From contig NZ_JAGIAS010000006.1 in NCBI RefSeq assembly GCF_017744695.1, forward strand, positions 399,506 to 463,505: a stretch of DNA of 64,000 nucleotides, in the 5' to 3' direction. The notes under the pieces were generated by a model. It did no database searches and was not told the origin of the DNA. It was given only the letters and a program-made list of their open reading frames with translations. Source of the DNA: Dyadobacter sp. GTDB taxonomy: Bacteria > Bacteroidota > Bacteroidia > Cytophagales > Spirosomataceae. The translations under genes were made by a program, and so were the position numbers. Shown piece by piece: positions 50,688-58,330 of this stretch; positions within the stretch are counted from its first letter, which is position 1; each line of letters starts with the position of its first letter.

Positions 50688-51749
50688 TTAAACCCTTTCG
50701 AGTTTTACGGGATAAGTCTTCTTCGCATTCCATTGGCACACGTAAATGTTGTGATCGTTGTCAACGCACACATCGTGGCAATGCATGAATATCGGTTTTT
50801 CCTGCACCATCAGTTGCAATTCGCCGTTGCGGTATTCCGGTTTGGTGCCGCCGGGATTTGAAATCACTTTGTTGGCTTTGTCGATAATCGTCACGAAACC
50901 TGAATTCGGCGTCTGGTTCAGGTAGCGCAGGCGCGACCAGCACACACCCGCGTAAAGGGTGTCGTCCTTGAAAACCGGGCGGCAAACGAATGCGCCGGGC
51001 AGGAAAATAGTGCTCAGGTATTTGCCATCCAAAGTGAATTTCTTGAATGCATTGTGCGCACGTGAAGTGACGATGAGTGTCGGATTGGCCTTGTCACGGT
51101 AATCGATGGCGATGCCGTGAGCGGTAGAAAACTGAGAATCGCCGTCGCCGGAGCCTCCGAACTTATCGATGAACTCACCTTTGGGAGTGTATCTCAGAAT
51201 CCATTGCGAGCCGTAGCCGTCGGCAATGTAAATCGTACCGTCAGGGCCAATAGCCGTTTCGGTAGGCTTGAATGGATCTGCTTCTTTATAGGCACCCACT
51301 TTCGAGGGATGTTCGATGGTCAGCAGGATTTTACCTTTCAAATCTGTTTTGAAAACCTTCCCGATGTTTGGATCGCTGATAAACAGGAATTCTTCTCCGT
51401 TTGCATTCCATAGGGTGAGCCCGTGCCCGCCTGGAAATTCATGTCCCCAGCTTTCCAGCAGCTTTCCTGATCGGTCATAGATCAGGATATTGTTTTTAAT
51501 CTCATCACCCACCATAATCAACCTGCCTTTGCTGTCCTGAACCATTTCGTGGCAGTTGTTGACCGGAAACTGTGACGCGTCGAGATTACCCCAGCCCTGG
51601 TGTACCTTATAGCGGTGGTTACCATGGCCGATTACCTCGCCATCCACCTTCGGTTTGGCGTGCAGGATGTAGAACGGTTTAAAAGTAATGGCTGCGGCAG
51701 TGGCTGCGGTAATCTTCGCGAACTGACGGCGGGAATGTGTTTCGGACAT
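50688..51749 (-). CDS. Tat-exported NHL-repeat beta-propeller protein
   Basis: This 353-aa protein begins with a Tat-like signal (HSRRQFAKITAATAAAITF). A six-bladed propeller of NHL type follows: NCHEMVQDSKGRLIMVGDE, GHGLTLWNANGEEFLFISDP, PTETAIGPDGTIYIADGYGSQWILRYTPKGEFIDKFG, AHGIAIDYRD and CHDVCVDNDHNIYVCQW. The fold is that of peptidylglycine alpha-amidating lyase and similar lactonases, with His at the start of several blades, but no activity can be assigned. It is monocistronic. Confidence 0.75.
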   Translation of the reverse strand: MSETHSRRQFAKITAATAAAITFKPFYILHAKPKVDGEVIGHGNHRYKVHQGWGNLDASQFPVNNCHEMVQDSKGRLIMVGDEIKNNILIYDRSGKLLESWGHEFPGGHGLTLWNANGEEFLFISDPNIGKVFKTDLKGKILLTIEHPSKVGAYKEADPFKPTETAIGPDGTIYIADGYGSQWILRYTPKGEFIDKFGGSGDGDSQFSTAHGIAIDYRDKANPTLIVTSRAHNAFKKFTLDGKYLSTIFLPGAFVCRPVFKDDTLYAGVCWSRLRYLNQTPNSGFVTIIDKANKVISNPGGTKPEYRNGELQLMVQEKPIFMHCHDVCVDNDHNIYVCQWNAKKTYPVKLERV

Positions 51750-51822
51750 GACGAATCTTTTTAATTTTTTGAAAAAAGACCAAATCTCCGATTTCTTACT
51801 ATTTGTTCATACATAGTTTTGA

Positions 51823-52782
51823 TCAACTGGCGGAGTAGCGCTTTCCGTAGCGGTTCAACCAGTCGAGCAGGCGGTTTACATCCTGCATTCTAAATAGCTC
51901 GCTGCCAGAGTTCATCGTGGCAGCGGTACCGCACGCAACACCCATTCGGACGGCTTCGCGGTAAGATTTGCCTTGCGACAATGTCCATACAATGCCCGCC
52001 AGCATGCTGTCGCCCGCGCCGACGGTACTTTTCGGTTGCACAGGAGGCGCGGGGATATGCTCTACCTGGTCTTCGGTAACAAGCATCGCGCCCATGGCAC
52101 CCATGGATACGATCACGATCTCGCATTGCCCGCGTATGATGAGCGCACGTGCAGCATCGTCGACCTCGTCCATTTCCAGCTTGTCGACACCTACCAGTTC
52201 ACTGAGCTCGGTAATATTCGGTTTCAAAAGATACACACCAGCTTCGGTAGCATAACGAAGCGCATCGCCGGAGGTATCGGCAATGAACCGTGCCCCCTGA
52301 TTATGGGCTATTTTGGCAATTTGTCCGTAAAAATCGGAAGGTACACCTGGCGGAAGGCTACCGCTGGCGATAATGTAGGACGGTTTCGGATCGAGCTCCT
52401 CCATCGTTTCAAGGATCGAGCGTACTTCCGTCGGCATCATTTCGGTGCCGGGCATTCCGAAGCGGTACTGGAATCCGGTGCTGGTTTCCAATACGTGAAA
52501 GTTCTCACGCGTCCACTGTTTCGTTTCGATCACCATAGTTTCGACGCCCTCGCTTTTTACGAGCTTATGCAGGCGTTGGCCGGTAGGGCCGCCTACTGTA
52601 AAAATAGCGATCGGGTTTCCCCCCAGGCGGTGAATGGCCTTGGCTACATTGATCCCCCCACCGCCTGCCTCGAAATTGGGTGCGTCGCAACGCAGTTTGT
52701 TATCGGGTACGATGCGCGGTACATTGGAGCTTTTGTCGAGCGCGGGATTTATTGTAAGGGTTACAATCGGTCCGGTAGCCAT
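51823..52782 (-). CDS. PfkB-family 6-phosphofructokinase-type sugar kinase
   Basis: The Met at 52782 (MATGPIVTLTINPALDKSS) is the family start; upstream codons are not conserved in type. The 319-aa protein has the Pfk-2 substrate loop FEAGGGGINVAKAIHRLGG, IIASGSLPPGVPSDFYGQIA, LLKPNITELSELVG, and the catalytic GAGDSMLAG near residue 255. The GGGGIN form is like E. coli PfkB rather than FruK. It likely phosphorylates fructose-6-phosphate or a related ketose phosphate. It ends 73 bp from the NHL gene start. Confidence 0.85.
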   Translation of the reverse strand: MATGPIVTLTINPALDKSSNVPRIVPDNKLRCDAPNFEAGGGGINVAKAIHRLGGNPIAIFTVGGPTGQRLHKLVKSEGVETMVIETKQWTRENFHVLETSTGFQYRFGMPGTEMMPTEVRSILETMEELDPKPSYIIASGSLPPGVPSDFYGQIAKIAHNQGARFIADTSGDALRYATEAGVYLLKPNITELSELVGVDKLEMDEVDDAARALIIRGQCEIVIVSMGAMGAMLVTEDQVEHIPAPPVQPKSTVGAGDSMLAGIVWTLSQGKSYREAVRMGVACGTAATMNSGSELFRMQDVNRLLDWLNRYGKRYSAS

Positions 52783-52895
52783 AGGAGTACGTGTCTGGTG
52801 AACTATTTTACGCGAATAAAAGAAAAAAAGCGATTCTTTCTGCGTTCCTATCGCATCCGCAGCAATTTCTTCACAACACAATCGTTTGGCGGTCG

Positions 52896-53588
52896 CTAGT
52901 ATTGCTCTTCGAGCACGCTCCTGCCACCGTCCACCACGAGTACTTGCCCATTGGTAAAGCGGGCATGATCCGATAGCAGGTATACGGCAGCGCCGTCGAG
53001 ATCCGCGGGTATGGAAGTGTCGGTGGAAATCACGTTGATCCGGATATCATGGCCTGCATATGCGGCGGCAATAGATTTGGAGAAACCGATCATAGCCGCT
53101 TTGGAGGTAGCTCCGGCATGGCTTGAAAAGTTACCGTCCGTTGAAGCGGTTTCCGGACTCAGGTTAAGAATGGAGCCGCCTTTGTTCATGCCCATAAAAG
53201 TCCTTACGGCTGCCTGGTTCGAGAGCATAAGCGAAGTCAGGTTCTGATCCAGCGTTTTGCGCCAGCTTTCGAGGCCCAGGTCATGCAGCGGGCCGTCGGT
53301 CGCGGGTTCGTCATGTTCTTCGGGTGCGTGATACAATGCATCAAAACTCCCAAATTCACGTATACAGAGCTGAATGGCGTCCAGCGCCGTCTGAGGCTGC
53401 GTAGCGTCACCTTGTTTGGCTCTTGCATTGCTTCCCAGGTTCAGTTCTGCCATCAGACAGCTCTCAGGGTTGCGCCCCACTACCACCACATTCGCGCCGT
53501 TTCGGACAAAGGCTTGTGCCGCGGACAGCCCCACGCCGGTGGTTCCTCCGATAACGACGATCGATTTATTTATGAGCCAGGTTTCCAT
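52896..53588 (-). CDS. SDR-family protein lacking the catalytic tyrosine
   Basis: This 230-aa protein has the SDR cofactor loop GGTTGVGLSAAQAF, VVVVGRNPES, and the C-terminal FTNGQVLVVDGGR. The Tyr-x3-Lys motif is not present: the Lys is kept (HAGATSKAAMIG) but the position four before it is Gly, while Ser is present in LNLSPETAS. NNAG is also replaced by YHAPEE. It may be inactive or use another residue. It lies 113 bp upstream of pfkB. Confidence 0.75.
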   Translation of the reverse strand: METWLINKSIVVIGGTTGVGLSAAQAFVRNGANVVVVGRNPESCLMAELNLGSNARAKQGDATQPQTALDAIQLCIREFGSFDALYHAPEEHDEPATDGPLHDLGLESWRKTLDQNLTSLMLSNQAAVRTFMGMNKGGSILNLSPETASTDGNFSSHAGATSKAAMIGFSKSIAAAYAGHDIRINVISTDTSIPADLDGAAVYLLSDHARFTNGQVLVVDGGRSVLEEQY

Positions 53589-53641
53589 TTAAAATAATAT
53601 AGTGTTTTTGTGTAAAAATAGGATTATTGGGGTGAAAAAAG

Positions 53642-53676
53642 AAGCGCCCTGCTTCTTTGAAAGAGGCAGGGCGCTT
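53642..53676 (-). terminator. Terminator of clpX
   Basis: AAGCGCCCTGC (53642-53652) pairs with GCAGGGCGCTT (53666-53676), and on the - strand it is followed by CTTCTTTTTT. Confidence 0.85.
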
Positions 53677-53700
53677 GTAAATATGCTAATGTAATGATTG

Positions 53701-54945
53701 CTAGGCCACTGAGCGAAGCAATGCCATCGAAGATTTTTCGAATTTATCTTTCGCATAATCGAGCGATAACGTGAATTCTTTCACATCCTTTTGCGAAGGC
53801 AGATCGAACATCGCGTCGGTCATGATCGACTCGCAGATCGCGCGCAAACCGCGGGCGCCGAGTTTGTAAATCATCGCCTGATCCACAATGTAATCCAGTA
53901 CCGCGTCTTCGAAATGCAGGTTGATACCTTCCATCGCGAAAAGTTTGGAATACTGTTTCACCAATGCGTTTTTAGGCTCGGTGAGGATGCGGCGCAAAGT
54001 CTCACGGTCGAGCGGGTTCAAATGCGTGAGTACGGGCAGACGACCGATTAATTCGGGGATAAGTCCGAATGATTTAAGGTCCATAGCCGTCACGTAGCGC
54101 ATCAGATTACCTTTATCAAAGATCTCGATAATGCGGTTGTCGCCATTGAAACCGATGGGGCGGGTGTTGATACGTTTTCCGATGTGGCGCTCGATGCCGT
54201 CGAATGCACCGCCGCAAATGAAGAGGATGTTTTCGGTATTCAGCGAAATCATCTTCTGGTCAGGATGCTTGCGGCCGCCTTGTGGCGGAACGTTCACGAT
54301 CGATCCTTCGAGCAGTTTCAGCAAAGCCTGCTGAACACCCTCGCCGCTTACGTCGCGGGTAATGGAAGGATTGTCCGACTTGCGGGCGATCTTGTCGATC
54401 TCGTCAATGTAAACGATACCGCGTTCGGCTGCTTCTACATTGTAATCCGCAGCTTGGAGGAGGCGGGTCAGGATCGTTTCTACGTCTTCACCCACATAAC
54501 CCGCTTCGGTAACCACCGTTGCATCGGCTACGCAGAACGGAACTTGCAGAATGCGTGCAATGGATTTCGCCAGATAGGTTTTACCGGTACCGGTTTCGCC
54601 TACCATAATGATGTTCGATTTCTCGATCACAACGTCGTCCTCGGAGCTGGCCTGGTTCAGGCGTTTGTAGTGGTTATATACTGCCACCGCCAGCGAGCGT
54701 TTCGCTTCGTCCTGGCCTATGACATATTGTTCGAGGAAATGCTTGATATCAGCAGGAGGAATGGGCTTTAATTTCGGAAGCTTCGATTTCTTCTCTTTCT
54801 TATCCTCCTTCGGTCCCAGCTCTTCGGTAACTACCTGGTGCCCCTGGGCAATGCAGTGGTTACAAATGTGAGCGTCAATCCCGGATAGAAGCAAATCTAC
54901 TTCGCTTTTTTTACGTCCGCAGAACGAACAACTTACTTGTGCCAT
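53701..54945 (-). CDS. clpX: ATP-dependent protease ATP-binding subunit ClpX
   Basis: This 414-aa AAA+ unfoldase has the N-terminal zinc-binding domain (CSFCGRKK...CNHC), Walker A MVGETGTGKTYLAKS, Walker B GIVYIDEIDKIA, the pore-1 loop Gly-Tyr-Val-Gly in EAGYVGEDVE, the IGF-type ClpP loop in the usual place, and LGARGLRAICE as sensor 2. With ClpP it degrades folded proteins. It lies downstream of clpP in the same direction but behind a terminator, so it likely has its own promoter. Confidence 0.97.
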   Translation of the reverse strand: MAQVSCSFCGRKKSEVDLLLSGIDAHICNHCIAQGHQVVTEELGPKEDKKEKKSKLPKLKPIPPADIKHFLEQYVIGQDEAKRSLAVAVYNHYKRLNQASSEDDVVIEKSNIIMVGETGTGKTYLAKSIARILQVPFCVADATVVTEAGYVGEDVETILTRLLQAADYNVEAAERGIVYIDEIDKIARKSDNPSITRDVSGEGVQQALLKLLEGSIVNVPPQGGRKHPDQKMISLNTENILFICGGAFDGIERHIGKRINTRPIGFNGDNRIIEIFDKGNLMRYVTAMDLKSFGLIPELIGRLPVLTHLNPLDRETLRRILTEPKNALVKQYSKLFAMEGINLHFEDAVLDYIVDQAMIYKLGARGLRAICESIMTDAMFDLPSQKDVKEFTLSLDYAKDKFEKSSMALLRSVA

Positions 54946-55140
54946 CGATTCGATTTTAGCAGTTTGGTGAATGTTTCCGGCTTGCCGCCGTGTTAAACAT
55001 ACGTGTCAAGTCCATGTAACAAGAAGACTGAATGTATCGTTTCAAATCTTCTTTTCCATTGACAATTAGCGGTTATCTTTTTACAAATTTCCGGTTTTTT
55101 GACCGGGTTACCAAATCAACCTTGGGCCATATACTAAAAA

Positions 55141-55167
55141 CGCCCCGGCAGCCTGGCTGCCGGGGCG
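55141..55167 (-). terminator. Terminator of clpP
   Basis: CGCCCCGGCAG (55141-55151) pairs perfectly with CTGCCGGGGCG (55157-55167); on the - strand it is followed by TTTTTAG. Confidence 0.88.
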
Positions 55168-55188
55168 ATATTTGAAAGGTTGTTCAAC

Positions 55189-55863
55189 TTATTTATCGCG
55201 GGTCAGAACCTCGTCGATCAAGCCGTATTCTTTCGCTTCGGTCGCTTTCAACCATTTGTCACGATCTGAGTCGAGTCCGATCTGCTCAGGCGTCTGACCG
55301 GTGTGGTGCGCCAGGATTTCGTACAGTTCATGACGCAGTTTCACAATCTCGCGGGTGGTGATCTCGATATCAACCGAGGTTCCCTGCGCGCCACCTGATG
55401 GCTGGTGGATCATCACACGAGCGTGCGGGAGCGCCGAGCGCTTGCCTGCCGCGCCGCCTGCGAGCAACACCGCGCCCATAGATGCCGCGAGGCTGGTACA
55501 TACGGTCGCTACGTCAGGGCGTACATATTGCATGGTATCGTAAATACCCAAACCGGCATAAACCGAGCCGCCGGGGCTGTTGATATACATCAGGATGTCC
55601 TTCTTAGGATCGGCCGATTCGAGGAAGAGTAACTGGGCCACAATAATGTTGGCGATATTGTCGTCCACGCCGGTGCCCATAAATATGATACGGTCAGCCA
55701 TCAGACGGGAGAATACGTCGACCTCGCGGAAGTTCATCGGACGTTCCTCGATTACCGAACGGGTCATGTTCTCAACAGAGTGGTTCATGTAACCGTCCAC
55801 GGTCAGACCATTCATTCCCAGATGGTGAACGGCATATTTTCTAAATTCATTTCCGTAATTCAT
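55189..55863 (-). CDS. clpP: ATP-dependent Clp protease proteolytic subunit
   Basis: This 224-aa serine protease has MYINSPGGSVYAGLGIYDTMQY, the active Ser in SLAASMGAVLLAGG, the active His in LPHARVMIHQPSGGAQGTS, and the third residue in DSDRDKWLKATEAKEYGLID. It forms the tetradecamer partner of ClpX. It is followed by a terminator and preceded by 249 bp holding its promoter and that of the XRE gene. Confidence 0.97.
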   Translation of the reverse strand: MNYGNEFRKYAVHHLGMNGLTVDGYMNHSVENMTRSVIEERPMNFREVDVFSRLMADRIIFMGTGVDDNIANIIVAQLLFLESADPKKDILMYINSPGGSVYAGLGIYDTMQYVRPDVATVCTSLAASMGAVLLAGGAAGKRSALPHARVMIHQPSGGAQGTSVDIEITTREIVKLRHELYEILAHHTGQTPEQIGLDSDRDKWLKATEAKEYGLIDEVLTRDK

Positions 55864-56112
55864 CGAAAAAATTAATTTTTAATTTATCAATAGTTAAAGG
55901 GCAACTGAGTTCGAGAACAAAAAGCAATATAGCTTAGTTTCTATTTATATCGCCGCAGGTTTCCCGGTTGCATGGCACAAATTTGACTAATTCACCGAAT
56001 AATCCTTGTCAATTTCGGCGATAAATTATCGAAAAATGCGACAGTCATCAGCCCTGTTCAATGACTAGATTGCAGCATAAAAACGTTATACCACGCTTAA
56101 TAACCGGACATT

Positions 56113-56487
56113 ATGAACGTGACATCCAATTTATCAGAGAAAATACGGCAGATAAGGCTGCAAAAAGGCCTTTCGCAGGAAAATATGGCAGACATGCTCG
56201 GGCTGTCGACGACGGCCTACGGTGATATCGAGCGCGGCCGCACCGAACTTTCGGTTTCAAGGCTTGAAAATGTGGCCAAGCTGCTCGACGTGCCATTGCC
56301 CGAGTTGCTGGGCATTGACGTTTCGATGTCCGAAACAGAATGGCTGCGACAGGAGAATACCCGCATACTAGCCGAGAACCGCCGGCTGCAGAATGAGCTG
56401 GATCAATGGAAGTTGAAATTCCGGCAGTTGTTCGGCGACGGCATTATCCGTCAGATAGGAGAGGAGCGCCAGCGCATTGGTTTTTAA
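56113..56487 (+). CDS. XRE-family helix-turn-helix regulator with coiled coil
   Basis: This 124-aa protein has an HTH_3 domain (IRQIRLQKGLSQENMADMLGLSTTAYGDIERGRTELSVSRLENVAKLLDV) and a C-terminal coiled coil (WLRQENTRILAENRRLQNELDQWKLKFRQLF) likely for dimers. It stands on the opposite strand between tig and clpP, which are usually contiguous, and shares the 249-bp divergent region with clpP. It may control clpP, but no operator is evident. Confidence 0.85.
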   Translation: MNVTSNLSEKIRQIRLQKGLSQENMADMLGLSTTAYGDIERGRTELSVSRLENVAKLLDVPLPELLGIDVSMSETEWLRQENTRILAENRRLQNELDQWKLKFRQLFGDGIIRQIGEERQRIGF

Positions 56488-56511
56488 AATGCATTGGTTT
56501 TAAAAAAAAAA

Positions 56512-56536
56512 CACCGCCCGATTGCCCGGGACGGTG
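56512..56536 (-). terminator. Terminator of tig
   Basis: CACCG-CCCG pairs with CGGG-A-CGGTG (one bulge), and on the - strand it is followed by a run of T (complement of 56502-56511). It separates tig from the convergent XRE gene. Confidence 0.75.
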
Positions 56537-56566
56537 AAAAAAAATGCTTTTTATATTTTCGGAAAA

Positions 56567-57913
56567 TTAAGCTTCAGCTTCCACTTCGCCTTTCGCCAAT
56601 TTCTCGAATTCTGATACTTCTACGGTCTGCTCGTCGGTGCTTACCTGGCCGCGGATAACTTCCAGAACCTTGTTGTCGAACACCTGGTTGAACACGCTCG
56701 TATAGTTATCCCGTTCTTTATCGGCGAGGTAACCTTGTGCTACGCGGTCGATCGTTTCACGCATCGATTCGTCGTCGCCGTAGATACCGAATTGTCCTTT
56801 CACCATTTCGCGGGTGAACGCCAGGATTTCAGGGTATTCTACTTTCACTTCAGACTTATCGGCGATCTTGTTTTTGATCAGGCTCAGTTTCAAAGATTTC
56901 GCGAAATCACCGAACTGCTCGTCGATTTGCTCGCGGGTAAACTTGCCTTCGTTGGTACGCTCCAACCAGCTTTTGAGGAATTCCTCAGGCAATTCGATTG
57001 AAATGGCGTCCAGTAATGAGGTTTCGATATCGCGACGGAGCAATGCTTCGGTTTCGCGCTCGTAGTTGCTTTTGATGATTTCAAGAACCTTTTCGTTGAA
57101 CTGCTCTTCGCTTTCAACTTGGCCTGATCCCAATACTTTGTCGAAGAATTCTTGCGTCAATGCAGCTGGTGCAGAACGGGTTACGTCTTCCACGGTTAAG
57201 GTATATTCGCCTGAAAGGTCAGCGATATCTTCTTTTTTCTTACCGGTTACGTGAGCGATAGCCGACTCGTCAGAGAATGTATCCTGAATGTCGAAAGTGA
57301 TCACATCACCTTTTTTTACACCGATGAACTTCGCAACAGCTTCTTCTTTTACCTGTTTGGTAGGAATCGCAGTGCGGGTTGTAAACTCACCTTGTGTCAG
57401 CTCACCGAAGATCATATCTCCTGCTTCGCTTACTTCGGGGTGGATGCTGTCGGCGAAACGCTCGCGAAGGCTATCGATAGTCTTCGTTAGCTCGTTATCG
57501 TCTACATTAATGGTGTAACGCTTGATAGCAGGCAATGCGCTGAGGTCAGCTTCGAAATCCGATGCAATACCCAGGTCATAGCTGAATTCGAATGAGCTTG
57601 GGGTATCCCAGTTCACTTCTGCGGCTTTGTCGCGATCAGGTACGGGATCGCCTACCACCTGCAATTTGTTTTCGCGGATATAGTTGCTTACTGCATTGCT
57701 GAGGATGTTGTTCACCTCGTCAACCAGAATGCTCTTACCATACATGCGCTGGATCACATGGGATGGTACTTTGCCAGGACGAAATCCTTTCAGGTTCACG
57801 CGTTTAGAATAATCCTTGATCGTTTTATCAACTTTTGGCTGATAATCTTCCTTGGTCAACGTTACTTTCAGAGAGGCTAAGGTCGGCGAACTCTTTTCTA
57901 ACAAAACTTCCAT
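56567..57913 (-). CDS. tig: Trigger factor
   Basis: This 448-aa ribosome-associated chaperone has the N-terminal ribosome-binding domain with VNLKGFRPGKVPSHVIQRMYG (GFRxGxxP signature), a central PPIase-like region that is divergent (GEAGDMIFGELTQGEF is weak), and a long helical C-terminal domain. It helps new chains fold. The clpP gene is next on this strand after the XRE gene. Confidence 0.93.
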   Translation of the reverse strand: MEVLLEKSSPTLASLKVTLTKEDYQPKVDKTIKDYSKRVNLKGFRPGKVPSHVIQRMYGKSILVDEVNNILSNAVSNYIRENKLQVVGDPVPDRDKAAEVNWDTPSSFEFSYDLGIASDFEADLSALPAIKRYTINVDDNELTKTIDSLRERFADSIHPEVSEAGDMIFGELTQGEFTTRTAIPTKQVKEEAVAKFIGVKKGDVITFDIQDTFSDESAIAHVTGKKKEDIADLSGEYTLTVEDVTRSAPAALTQEFFDKVLGSGQVESEEQFNEKVLEIIKSNYERETEALLRRDIETSLLDAISIELPEEFLKSWLERTNEGKFTREQIDEQFGDFAKSLKLSLIKNKIADKSEVKVEYPEILAFTREMVKGQFGIYGDDESMRETIDRVAQGYLADKERDNYTSVFNQVFDNKVLEVIRGQVSTDEQTVEVSEFEKLAKGEVEAEA

Positions 57914-57967
57914 GTGTCGCTAAGCTATTGGTAAATACCTTTGTTACGTTTGAACTGAAAAAAATAA

Positions 57968-58000
57968 AAATGCCCTCAAAACGAAGTCCTGAGGGCATTT
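57968..58000 (-). terminator. Terminator after tRNA-Leu
   Basis: AAATGCCCTCA (57968-57978) pairs with TGAGGGCATTT (57990-58000); on the - strand it continues TTTATTTTTTT. Confidence 0.85.
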
Positions 58001-58080
58001 GACGGGTTTCAATACTACGGAGCAGCTCATTTTCCCAGGTAAAATAGGAATCTGACGCCCCGTCATTCCCTTGTATTTCG

Positions 58081-58162
58081 TACGGGCGGAGGGAATCGAA
58101 CCCCCACGCCTTGCGGCACTAGATCCTAAGTCTAGCACGTCTACCAGTTCCGCCACGCCCGC
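58081..58162 (-). tRNA. tRNA-Leu (UAG)
   Basis: The - strand reads GCGGGCGTGGCGGAACTGG at the 5' end; the anticodon stem CTAGA/TCTAG encloses loop CTTAGGA, giving anticodon UAG. There is a long variable arm (GTGCCGCAAGGCGT) as expected of a class II tRNA, T loop TTCGAAT, and acceptor stem pairs complete with G1-U72. CCA is not encoded. The 82-nt gene lies between tig and rsh and has its own terminator. No integrase gene lies next to it. Confidence 0.95.
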
Positions 58163-58330
58163 TCACTTATCCCTTTTTTCAACACATTCGTCGAATTGGG
58201 AGTGCAAAGGTATTTCTATTTTTCCAAAACATGCAAATTATTTTCAAAATTTTATCTTTGGGTAAAAGCGTATTGAAAAATGTCGCTAAAATTTGTTATT
58301 TTGGTGAAGCATACCAATTAGAAAATAGCA

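Noticed and set aside
51973..52899. 308-aa frame on the + strand
   Set aside because: It is the shadow of pfkB, which has full family motifs on the - strand.
57944..58156. 70-aa frame starting MAELVDVLDLG
   Set aside because: It is the translation of tRNA-Leu, a well-known artefact.
58081..58162. Integrated element at the tRNA-Leu gene
   Set aside because: No integrase, no direct repeat of the tRNA end, and housekeeping genes on both sides.
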